From contig QZKF01000064.1 in NCBI GenBank assembly GCA_003599455.1, forward strand, positions 1-38,733: a stretch of 38,733 bases of DNA, in the 5' to 3' direction. A program made the position numbers and the translations under genes. The notes beneath the pieces are model-generated. The model saw nothing but the letters and a program-made list of their open reading frames with translations. It was not told the DNA's origin and searched no databases. The DNA is from Comamonadaceae bacterium (GTDB lineage Bacteria; Pseudomonadota; Gammaproteobacteria; Burkholderiales; Burkholderiaceae_C). Shown piece after piece: positions 31,659-38,733 of the stretch (positions are counted from its first letter, which is position 1; each line of letters begins with the position of its first letter).

Positions 31659-33158
31659 ATGATCACGGAACTGGAATTCAAGAGCCTGGCCCAGCAGGGC
31701 TACAACCGCATCCCGCTGATGGCCGAAGCCTTCGCGGACCTGGAAACTCCGCTCTCGCTCTACCTCAAGCTCGCGCACGGGCGCGGCGACGGCAAGCACA
31801 GCTTTTTGCTCGAATCGGTGGTGGGTGGCGAGCGCTTCGGGCGCTACAGCTTCATCGGCCTGCCCGCGCGCACGCTGTTGCGCGCCACCGGCTTCGGCGC
31901 GGAAGCGAAAACCGAGGTGGTGCGCGACGGCGCGGTGGTGGAGACCCACCACGGCAACCCGCTCGACTTCATTGCGGCCTACCAGCAGCGTTTCAAGGTC
32001 GCCCTGCGCCCGGGCCTGCCGCGGTTCTGCGGTGGCCTGGCCGGCTACTTCGGCTACGACGCGGTGCGCCACATCGAGAAGAAGCTGGAGAAGACCTGCC
32101 CGCCCGACACCCTGGGCTGCCCCGACATCCTGCTGCTGCAGTGCGAGGAGCTCGCGGTGATCGACAACCTGTCGGGCAAGCTCTACCTGATCGTTTACGC
32201 CGACCCGGCACAGCCCGAGGCCTACGCCAGCGGCAAGAAGCGCCTGCGTGAACTGCGCGAGGCGCTCAAATATTCGGTGAGCGCGCCGGTGGTCAAGCCC
32301 AGCCAGGGTTACCCGGCCGAGCGCGACTTCGCCAAGGCCGACTACTTGAAGGCGGTGGACCGCGCCAAGGAGCTGATCGCCGCCGGTGACTTCATGCAGG
32401 TGCAGGTGGGCCAGCGCATCAAGAAGCGCTACACCGAGTCGCCGCTGAGCCTGTACCGCGCGCTGCGCTCGCTCAACCCCTCCCCCTACATGTACTACTA
32501 CCACTTCGGCGATTTCCACGTGGTGGGGGCCTCGCCCGAGATCCTGGTGCGCCAGGAGAACACGGCCGAGGGCACCAAGGTGACGATCCGCCCGCTGGCC
32601 GGCACCCGGCCGCGCGGCGCCACGCCCGAGCAGGACAAGGCCACCGAGACCGAGCTGATCAACGACCCCAAGGAGCGCGCCGAGCATGTGATGCTGATCG
32701 ACCTGGCGCGCAACGACATCGGCCGCATCGCGAAGATCGGCACCGTCAAGGTGACCGAGGCCTTCGCGGTGGAGCGCTACAGCCATGTGATGCACATCGT
32801 GAGCAACGTCGAGGGCATGCTGGTGGACGGCATGACCAGCATGGACGTGCTCAAGGCGACCTTCCCGGCCGGCACGCTCACCGGCGCGCCCAAGGTGCAC
32901 GCCATGGAACTGATCGACCAGCTCGAACCGACCAAGCGCGGCATCTATGGCGGCGCGTGTGGTTACCTGAGCTACGCGGGCGACATGGACGTGGCGATCG
33001 CGATCCGCACCGGCATCATCAAGGACCAGACGCTCTATGTGCAGGCGGCCGCTGGCGTGGTGGCCGATTCGGTGCCCGAGATGGAATGGAGGGAAACCGA
33101 GCACAAGGCGCGCGCGCTGCTGCGCGCGGCCGAGCTGGTCGAGGAGGGTCTGGAATGA
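31659..33158 (+). CDS. trpE: Anthranilate synthase component I
   Basis: A 499-residue chorismate-utilising enzyme that makes anthranilate with ammonia supplied by TrpG. Features: an N-terminal regulatory domain with [18 protein letters not shown] (Trp-binding region), then the catalytic half with [34 protein letters not shown] and [22 protein letters not shown] (a conserved block, broken here by position only), [15 protein letters not shown] and [15 protein letters not shown] 31659 is chosen; ATG 31644 five codons upstream is possible. Its stop overlaps the trpG ATG. Confidence 0.97.
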   Translation: MITELEFKSLAQQGYNRIPLMAEAFADLETPLSLYLKLAHGRGDGKHSFLLESVVGGERFGRYSFIGLPARTLLRATGFGAEAKTEVVRDGAVVETHHGNPLDFIAAYQQRFKVALRPGLPRFCGGLAGYFGYDAVRHIEKKLEKTCPPDTLGCPDILLLQCEELAVIDNLSGKLYLIVYADPAQPEAYASGKKRLRELREALKYSVSAPVVKPSQGYPAERDFAKADYLKAVDRAKELIAAGDFMQVQVGQRIKKRYTESPLSLYRALRSLNPSPYMYYYHFGDFHVVGASPEILVRQENTAEGTKVTIRPLAGTRPRGATPEQDKATETELINDPKERAEHVMLIDLARNDIGRIAKIGTVKVTEAFAVERYSHVMHIVSNVEGMLVDGMTSMDVLKATFPAGTLTGAPKVHAMELIDQLEPTKRGIYGGACGYLSYAGDMDVAIAIRTGIIKDQTLYVQAAAGVVADSVPEMEWRETEHKARALLRAAELVEEGLE

Positions 33159-33748
33159 ACACGCCACTTCAAGTGCTGATGGTGGACAACTACGACTCGT
33201 TCACCTTCAACATCGTGCAGTACCTCGGCGAGCTCGGGGCCGAAGTGACCGTGGTGCGCAACGACGAAGTCACTGTCGATGAACTGCAGCGCCGTCTCGA
33301 CGAGGGCCGCATGGACCGCCTGGTGATCTCGCCCGGCCCGTGTTCGCCCGCCGAAGCCGGCATCTCGGTCGCGGCGATCCAGCACTTCGCCGGCAAGCTG
33401 CCCATCCTGGGCGTCTGCCTGGGCCACCAGGCCATCGGCGCCGCGCTGGGCGGCACGGTGGTGCGCGCGCAGGAGCTCATGCACGGCAAGACCAGTGTGA
33501 TCACCACCACGCAGCAAGGCGTGTTCGCGGGCTTGCCGCCGCGGTTCACGGTGAATCGGTACCACTCGCTGGCGATCCGCCGCAGCGACTGCCCGCCCGA
33601 ACTGGAGGTGACCGCCTGGACCGACGACGGCGAGATCATGGGCGTGAAGCACAAGACGCTCGCCATCGAAGGCGTGCAGTTCCACCCCGAGAGCATCCTC
33701 ACCGAGCACGGCCACGCCATGCTCAGGAATTTTCTGGAACAAGCATGA
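33155..33748 (+). CDS. trpG: Anthranilate synthase component II (glutamine amidotransferase)
   Basis: A 197-residue class I amidotransferase that hydrolyses glutamine and passes ammonia to TrpE. Catalytic residues are visible in [10 protein letters not shown] (Cys nucleophile) and GVQFHPESI (His-Glu pair). [11 protein letters not shown] and [12 protein letters not shown] are family motifs. It overlaps trpE by ATGA and is overlapped by ltaE in the same way, so three genes are coupled. Confidence 0.97.
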   Translation: MNTPLQVLMVDNYDSFTFNIVQYLGELGAEVTVVRNDEVTVDELQRRLDEGRMDRLVISPGPCSPAEAGISVAAIQHFAGKLPILGVCLGHQAIGAALGGTVVRAQELMHGKTSVITTTQQGVFAGLPPRFTVNRYHSLAIRRSDCPPELEVTAWTDDGEIMGVKHKTLAIEGVQFHPESILTEHGHAMLRNFLEQA

Positions 33749-34812
33749 AAACCGTTGATCTGCGCAGTGACACCGTCACGCAACCCACTGCCGCCATGCG
33801 CGAGGCCATGATGGCCGCGCCGCTGGGCGACGACGTGTTCGGTGACGACCCCTCGGTGCTGGCCTTGCAGGAACGCATCGCCGCCATCACCGGCAAGCAA
33901 GCCGCGCTCTTCATGCCCAGCGGCACGCAGAGCAACCTGTGCGCGATGCTGGCGCACTGCGAGCGTGGCGATGAATACATCGTGGGCCAGAACGCCCACA
34001 CCTACCGCTACGAAGGCGGTGGCGCGGCCGTGCTGGGCAGCATCCAGCCGCAGCCGCTGGCGCAAAACGCCACCGGGCAGATGCAGCTGGCCGACATCGC
34101 CGCGGCCATCAAGCCCGACGACCCGCACTTCGCGCGCACGCGCCTGCTGTGCCTGGAAAACACCTGGAACGGCCACCCCATGCCCGTCGACTACCTCGAT
34201 CAGGCGACCGCGCTGGCGCGCGAACACGGGCTGGCGGTGCACCTGGACGGCGCGCGCGTGTTCAACGCGGCGGTGGCGGCTGGGGGTGATCCTTACGCAG
34301 CCGTGCGCGGCATCGTGGACCGCTTCGACAGCGTCTCCGTGTGCTTCAGCAAGGGCCTGGGCGCGCCCGTGGGCTCGGCCCTGTGCGGCTCCAAAGACCT
34401 GATCCGCCGCGCGCTGCGCTGGCGCAAGATGCTGGGCGGCGGGCTGCGCCAGTCGGGCCTGCTCGCGGCCGCGGCGCACCACGCCCTGGACCACCACATC
34501 CACCGCCTGGCCGACGACCACGCGCTCGCGCAGCGCCTGGCGCAGGGGCTGGCCGGCATCGACGGCCTGGCGGTGCGCTCGGCGCAGACCAACATCGTGT
34601 TCGTCGATGTGGCGAACGGGCGTGGCCCCGATCTGCTGGCCCACCTGGCGCGCGACGGCGTGCTCGCCACCGGCCTGATCGGCCTGCGTTTCGTGACCCA
34701 CCTCGACGTGGACGCGGCCGGCATCGACCGCGCGATCGCCAGCGTCAGGGCCTTCTTCGCGCAGGGCGTTGCGGCGGCCTCCGTGCGGCCCACCGGCACC
34801 GCCGTCTACTGA
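33745..34812 (+). CDS. ltaE: Low-specificity L-threonine aldolase
   Basis: A 355-residue fold-type I PLP enzyme that cleaves threonine and allo-threonine to glycine and acetaldehyde. Motifs: [32 protein letters not shown], the PLP Asp in [10 protein letters not shown], and the Schiff-base Lys in [12 protein letters not shown]. It overlaps trpG (ATGA), so it is translated as part of the trp operon, an unusual partner; it may supply glycine or control serine/threonine flux, but this is inference. Confidence 0.95.
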   Translation: MKTVDLRSDTVTQPTAAMREAMMAAPLGDDVFGDDPSVLALQERIAAITGKQAALFMPSGTQSNLCAMLAHCERGDEYIVGQNAHTYRYEGGGAAVLGSIQPQPLAQNATGQMQLADIAAAIKPDDPHFARTRLLCLENTWNGHPMPVDYLDQATALAREHGLAVHLDGARVFNAAVAAGGDPYAAVRGIVDRFDSVSVCFSKGLGAPVGSALCGSKDLIRRALRWRKMLGGGLRQSGLLAAAAHHALDHHIHRLADDHALAQRLAQGLAGIDGLAVRSAQTNIVFVDVANGRGPDLLAHLARDGVLATGLIGLRFVTHLDVDAAGIDRAIASVRAFFAQGVAAASVRPTGTAVY

Positions 34813-34825
34813 GCCGGAGGTCGCC

Positions 34826-35464
34826 ATGCCCGAGCTGCCGCAACTCCTGCTCTTCATCGCGGCTGGCTGGCTGCTCAACCTCACGCCCGGCCCGGACGTC
34901 CTCTACATCGTCACCAACGCGCTCCGGAGCGGTGTGCGCGCCGGCATCGTGGCCGCGCTGGGCATCGTCAGCGGTTGCTTCGTGCACGTGTTCGCCGCCG
35001 CCATCGGTGTGAGCGCGCTGCTGGCCACGTCGGCCACCGCGTTCGCCGTGCTCAAGTGGATCGGCGCGGCCTACCTGCTGTGGATGGGCGTGCGCCTGCT
35101 GCTCTCGAAGGCCACGCCGCTGGACCTGAGCGCGGGCACGACCGAAGTGAACCTCTGGCGCGTGTACCGCCGCGGCTTCCTCACCAACGTGCTCAACCCC
35201 AAGGTCGCGCTGTTCTTCCTGGCCTTCGTGCCGCAGTTCATCGCGCCCGAGGCGCCGAACAAGGCGCTGGTGTTTTTGCTGCTGGGGTTGATCTTCAACC
35301 TCAACTCGCTGCCCATCAACTTCGGCTATGCCTGGCTCGCCGCCTGGGCCGCGCGCCGCGTGCAGGTGGTGCAGCGCGCCATGCACTGGATGGACCGCGC
35401 CGCCGGCCTGCTGTTCGTCGGCTTCGGCCTGAAGCTGGCCATGACCGACAATCCCGCCCAGTAA
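34826..35464 (+). CDS. LysE family amino-acid exporter
   Basis: A 212-residue inner-membrane protein with five or six transmembrane helices. It has the RhtB/LysE signature [13 protein letters not shown] near the N-terminus and [24 protein letters not shown] in the middle. CGGAGG lies 6 bp before ATG 34826. It sits between ltaE and trpD, so it may export tryptophan, threonine or a related amino acid; the substrate is not deducible. Confidence 0.93.
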   Translation: MPELPQLLLFIAAGWLLNLTPGPDVLYIVTNALRSGVRAGIVAALGIVSGCFVHVFAAAIGVSALLATSATAFAVLKWIGAAYLLWMGVRLLLSKATPLDLSAGTTEVNLWRVYRRGFLTNVLNPKVALFFLAFVPQFIAPEAPNKALVFLLLGLIFNLNSLPINFGYAWLAAWAARRVQVVQRAMHWMDRAAGLLFVGFGLKLAMTDNPAQ

Positions 35465-35487
35465 AAAGAGAAGCCCTGGAGACCCCC

Positions 35488-36540
35488 ATGCCCCACACCG
35501 CGACCGCGCACAAGATCACCCCGCAGGAGGCCCTGCAGCGCACCATCGAGCACCGCGAGATCTTCCACGACGAGATGCTGCACCTGATGCGCCTGATCAT
35601 GAGCGGCGAGATGTCGCCGGTGATGATGGCGGCCTTCATCACCGGCCTGCGCGTGAAGAAGGAAACCATCGGCGAGATCACCGCCGCCGCGCAGGTGATG
35701 CGCGAGTTCTCCACCAAGGTGCACGTGGCCGACAAGACGCACCTGGTCGACATCGTGGGCACCGGTGGCGACGGCTCGCACACCTTCAACATCTCCACCT
35801 GCAGCATGTTTGTCGCCGCCGCGGCCGGCGCGCGCGTGAGCAAGCACGGCGGGCGCAGTGTCTCGAGCAAGAGCGGCAGCGCCGATGTGCTGGAGAGCCT
35901 GGGCATCAACATCAACCTGCCGCCCGAGGCCATCGCGCGCTGCATCGAACAGGTCGGCGTGGGCTTCATGTTCGCGCCCAACCACCACCCGGCCATGAAG
36001 AACGTGGCCCCGGTGCGGCGCGAGCTGGGCATCAAGACCATCTTCAACATCCTGGGCCCGCTGACCAACCCGGCCTCGGCACCGAACATCCTCATGGGCG
36101 TTTTCCACCCCGACCTGGTGGGCATCCAGGTGCGCGCGCTGCAGCGCCTGGGCGCCGAGCATGCGGTGGTGGTGTACGGCCGCGACGGCATGGACGAGGT
36201 CTCGCTCGGCGCGGCCACGCTGGTGGGCGAACTCAGGAACGGCGAGATCACCGAGTACGAGATCCACCCCGAGGACTTCGGCATGACCATGGCCAGCAGC
36301 CGCGCGCTGCGCGTGGAAACGCCCGAGGCCTCGCGCCAGATGCTGATGGGCGTGCTGGAGGGCCGCGACGACCCGGCCTTCAAGGCCGCCAGCGAGATCG
36401 TGGCGCTCAACGCCGGCGTGGCGCTGTACGCGGCCAACGTGGTCGCCGACATGGGCGCGGGCATCGCGCTGGCGCGGCGCACGCTGGCCTCGGGCGCGGC
36501 GCTGGCCAAACTCGAACAACTCAAGGCCTTCGCGGCCTGA
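35488..36540 (+). CDS. trpD: Anthranilate phosphoribosyltransferase
   Basis: A 350-residue enzyme that transfers phosphoribose from PRPP to anthranilate. Motifs: [18 protein letters not shown] (PRPP loop), [31 protein letters not shown] and [17 protein letters not shown] precedes ATG 35488, 23 bp after the lysE stop. trpC follows after 13 bp. Confidence 0.97.
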   Translation: MPHTATAHKITPQEALQRTIEHREIFHDEMLHLMRLIMSGEMSPVMMAAFITGLRVKKETIGEITAAAQVMREFSTKVHVADKTHLVDIVGTGGDGSHTFNISTCSMFVAAAAGARVSKHGGRSVSSKSGSADVLESLGININLPPEAIARCIEQVGVGFMFAPNHHPAMKNVAPVRRELGIKTIFNILGPLTNPASAPNILMGVFHPDLVGIQVRALQRLGAEHAVVVYGRDGMDEVSLGAATLVGELRNGEITEYEIHPEDFGMTMASSRALRVETPEASRQMLMGVLEGRDDPAFKAASEIVALNAGVALYAANVVADMGAGIALARRTLASGAALAKLEQLKAFAA

Positions 36541-36553
36541 CCCGGAACACCCC

Positions 36554-37354
36554 ATGAGCGACATCCTGCAGAAGATCGTGGCCGTCAAGCACGAAGAAAT
36601 TGCCGCCGCCCAGCGCAAGAAACCGCTCGACGCGGTGCGCTTCGACGCCGAGAGCCGCGTGCTCACGCGCGATTTCGAGGGCGCGCTGCGCCGCAAGATT
36701 GCCGCCGGCCAGGCCGCGGTGATCGCCGAGGTCAAGAAAGCCAGCCCGAGCAAGGGCGTGCTGCGCGAAGACTTCATCCCGGCCGACATCGCCCAGAGCT
36801 ACGCCGAGGGCGATGGGGTCGTGAGCGCGGCCTGCCTATCGGTGCTGACCGACCGGCAGTTCTTCCAGGGCAGCACCGACTACCTGAAGCAGGCACGCGC
36901 CAGCTGCGACCTGCCCGTGCTGCGCAAGGACTTCATGGTCGACCCCTACCAGGTCTATGAAGCCCGCGCGATGGGCGCCGACGCCATCCTGCTGATCGCC
37001 GCCTGCCTGGACGACGCCCGCATGGCCGAGCTGGAGGCCATCGCGCTCGGCCTGAACATGTCGGTGCTGGTGGAGGTGCACGACCGCGCCGAACTGCAGC
37101 GCGCGCTCAGGCTCAGGACGCCGCTGGTGGGCATCAACAACCGCAACCTGCGCAGCTTCGAGGTGACGTTGCAGACCACGCTGGACCTCATGGCCGATGT
37201 GCCGGCCGACCGGCTGCTGATCACCGAGTCCGGCATCCTGGGCCGGGGCGATGTGCAGACCATGCGCGCCGCCGGCGTGCACGCCTTCCTGGTCGGCGAG
37301 GCCTTCATGCGCGCGCCCGAACCGGGCCTGGCGCTGGCCGAATTGTTCGCCTGA
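36554..37354 (+). CDS. trpC: Indole-3-glycerol-phosphate synthase
   Basis: A 266-residue TIM-barrel enzyme that closes the indole ring. Motifs: [18 protein letters not shown] (catalytic Glu and Lys), [47 protein letters not shown] and ITESGIL. It is a stand-alone TrpC; TrpF is not fused. The ung start lies 10 bp after its stop. Confidence 0.97.
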   Translation: MSDILQKIVAVKHEEIAAAQRKKPLDAVRFDAESRVLTRDFEGALRRKIAAGQAAVIAEVKKASPSKGVLREDFIPADIAQSYAEGDGVVSAACLSVLTDRQFFQGSTDYLKQARASCDLPVLRKDFMVDPYQVYEARAMGADAILLIAACLDDARMAELEAIALGLNMSVLVEVHDRAELQRALRLRTPLVGINNRNLRSFEVTLQTTLDLMADVPADRLLITESGILGRGDVQTMRAAGVHAFLVGEAFMRAPEPGLALAELFA

Positions 37355-37364
37355 GGGGGCGGTG

Positions 37365-38096
37365 GTGCAGGCCGGTTTCGACTGGGACGCCCCTGTGGCG
37401 GCGACCCGCCTGGCTTCGGCCGATCCCGCCGGCTGGCCGGTCCAGCCCGGCTGGGCAGGTCTGGTGTCCGGCTTCCAGGCGTCGCCCGAGGGGCGCGGAT
37501 TGCTGCGTTTCCTGGATGAGCGGCTGGCGCAGGGCGCGGTGGTCTACCCGCCGCAGCCGCTGCGCGCCCTGGACCTCACCCCGCCCGAGGCGATCCGGGT
37601 GGTCATCCTGGGCCAGGACCCGTACCACGGGCCCGGACAGGCCGAAGGGCTGGCGTTTTCGGTGGCGCCGGGCGTCAAGATTCCACCCAGCCTGCGCAAC
37701 ATGCTGCAGGAACTGCAGCGCGACCTGGGCACGCCGGCGCCGACCGATGGTTCGCTGGTGCGCTGGGCGCAGCAGGGCGTGCTGCTGCTCAACACCGGCC
37801 TGACGGTCGAAGACGGCCAGCCGGCCAGCCACGCCGGCCGGGGCTGGGAGGCCTTGACCGATGCCGTCATCCGCCACTGCAGCGAGGCGGACGGCCCCAA
37901 GGTGTTCCTGCTCTGGGGTGCCCACGCGCAGAAAAAGGCGCCTCTGATCGATGTACGGCGCCACCTGGTGCTGAGCGCGAACCACCCCTCGCCCCTCTCG
38001 GCCCGGCGCGGCCCGGTGCCGTTCGTCGGCTGTGGCCATTTCGGCCTGGCCAATCGCTGGCTGGCCGGTCAAGGCCTGCCGCCCGTTCTCTGGTGA
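37365..38096 (+). CDS. ung: Uracil-DNA glycosylase
   Basis: A 243-residue base-excision repair enzyme. Catalytic GQDPYHGPGQAEGLAF (Asp water-activating) and the HPSPLSARRGP loop (catalytic His) are present, with SLRNMLQEL and LLLNTGLTV. The start is GTG 37365 or GTG 37362; GAGGGG (37353-37358) overlaps the trpC stop, so it is read from the trp message. No ATG lies before the conserved part. Confidence 0.95.
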   Translation: MQAGFDWDAPVAATRLASADPAGWPVQPGWAGLVSGFQASPEGRGLLRFLDERLAQGAVVYPPQPLRALDLTPPEAIRVVILGQDPYHGPGQAEGLAFSVAPGVKIPPSLRNMLQELQRDLGTPAPTDGSLVRWAQQGVLLLNTGLTVEDGQPASHAGRGWEALTDAVIRHCSEADGPKVFLLWGAHAQKKAPLIDVRRHLVLSANHPSPLSARRGPVPFVGCGHFGLANRWLAGQGLPPVLW

Positions 38097-38141
38097 CTCG
38101 GTCGTCCGTGGGGCTGCAGGCGCTTCGCCATAAATCCATGG

Positions 38142-38147
38142 CATAAT
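38142..38147 (+). promoter_or_regulatory. Probable -10 element of the tRNA-tuf operon
   Basis: CATAAT lies 16 bp before tRNA-Tyr and is followed by the G+C-rich CGCGGGC, typical of stringently controlled promoters. The -35 element is not clear. Confidence 0.45.
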
Positions 38148-38162
38148 CGCGGGCTGCGCTAT

Positions 38163-38248
38163 GGAGGGGTGGCCGAGTGGTTAAAGGCAGCAGACTGTAA
38201 ATCTGCCCGCTTACGCGTACGCTGGTTCGAATCCAGCCTCCTCCACCA
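38163..38248 (+). tRNA. tRNA-Tyr (anticodon GTA)
   Basis: An 86-nt class II tRNA with long variable arm. Acceptor GGAGGGG pairs with CTCCTCC; the anticodon GTA is at 38197-38199; the TTCGAAT T-loop and an encoded CCA end (38246-38248) are present. Confidence 0.97.
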
Positions 38249-38324
38249 GCGATCGATGTGATGTGTGTGCGAATGGGAAGTCGCGCCCCAGTGTTCCGGC
38301 GCCGTGTGGTGCCGGTTTGTTCGG

Positions 38325-38398
38325 GCGGGAGTAGTTCAATGGTAGAACCCCAGCCTTCCAAGCTGATGACGCGGGTTCGATTCCCGTCTCCCGCTCCA
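38325..38398 (+). tRNA. tRNA-Gly (anticodon TCC)
   Basis: A 74-nt tRNA. Acceptor GCGGGAG pairs with the 3' strand CTCCCGC; the anticodon loop CTTCCAA gives TCC at 38357-38359; T-loop TTCGATT; CCA is encoded (38396-38398). Confidence 0.97.
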
Positions 38399-38454
38399 CA
38401 TCCCGTCGGCGGTCAGATTTGAATTCCGGGGTGGTCGGCTTGCCGGCCTCCTTG

Positions 38455-38529
<75 letters not shown>

Positions 38530-38580
38530 GTTGTGGCAGATGTTTTGGTTGTTTCGGCAGTTTTGATTTGGAGCTGAAAA

Positions 38581-38733
38581 ATGGCAAAAGAGAAATTTGA
38601 GCGGACCAAGCCGCACGTGAACGTGGGCACGATTGGTCACGTTGACCATGGCAAGACGACGCTGACGGCGGCGATCACGACGGTGCTGGCGGCCAAGTTT
38701 GGCGGTTCGGCCAAGGCCTACGACCAGATCGAC
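38581..38733 (+). CDS. tuf: Elongation factor Tu, 3' truncated by window edge
   Basis: The first 51 codons of EF-Tu are visible. [20 protein letters not shown] and the P-loop GHVDHGKTT identify it with certainty. EF-Tu delivers aminoacyl-tRNA to the ribosome. GGAG (38569-38572) is the ribosome site. The preceding Tyr-Gly-Thr tRNA order is that of the conserved tufB transcript, usually followed by secE-nusG-rplK. Confidence 0.98.
   Translation, partial: MAKEKFERTKPHVNVGTIGHVDHGKTTLTAAITTVLAAKFGGSAKAYDQID

Overview
The window is a G+C-rich (about 70%) stretch of a betaproteobacterial chromosome, most likely a member of the Comamonadaceae (Hydrogenophaga/Acidovorax-like). I infer this from the lptA-lptB-rpoN cluster, the thiL/pgpA/pncC genes, the trpEGDC arrangement with a LysE gene inside it, the tRNA-Tyr/Gly/Thr-tuf operon, PEP-CTERM proteins, and a GC-rich intergenic repeat of a kind I associate with this family. 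The assignment rests on gene content and protein similarity recalled from memory, not on a search.

Layout. 1-7.6 kb: the end of a SPOR-domain (FtsN-like) gene, dsbA and a strong terminator; then lptA-lptB-rpoN-rlmL in tight overlaps (LPS transport, sigma-54, 23S rRNA methylation), a lone PIN-domain gene overlapping a YwqK/MORN-like secreted protein, and a DUF488 protein. 7.6-10.1 kb: a membrane-anchored glutamate-synthase-like FMN/Fe-S protein, divergent from a UPF0149/SEC-C protein. 10.1-11.6 kb: a compositionally different, lower-GC island with two unknown genes separated by a 60-bp integron attC site; the second gene carries a HEPN-type RX4H motif. 11.6-15.1 kb: tetR and an iorAB molybdenum hydroxylase operon, each preceded by the same inverted-repeat operator. 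15.1-20 kb: a GST and a fluoroacetate-dehalogenase-like hydrolase on the minus strand, a LysR regulator, and a divergent epimerase plus Tat/lipoprotein nitroreductase pair. 20-29 kb: AlkC, PncC (CinA) and PgpA on the minus strand, separated from thiL by about 3.4 kb that holds a polytopic membrane protein with an uncharacterised cytosolic domain and two PEP-CTERM genes; then the Gcr-type membrane 'recombinase' and ApaG. 29-38 kb: rpe-gph, a chalcone-isomerase-fold protein, then a trp operon (a Trp-containing leader peptide, trpE-trpG-ltaE-lysE-trpD-trpC) running on into ung. 38.1 kb to the end: tRNA-Tyr, tRNA-Gly, tRNA-Thr and the start of tuf.

How parts work together. Housekeeping modules (envelope biogenesis, translation, tryptophan synthesis, base-excision repair by Ung and AlkC) are interleaved with accessory modules that carry their own regulators (TetR-IorAB, LysR-epimerase-nitroreductase) and with one likely integron-derived insertion. 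The points I consider most worth following are the attC site with its HEPN-like neighbour, the paired TetR operators, the trp leader peptide, the complete fluoroacetate-dehalogenase residue set, and the membrane protein at 22.2-23.8 kb. No CRISPR array, rRNA gene, intact insertion sequence or prophage was seen.
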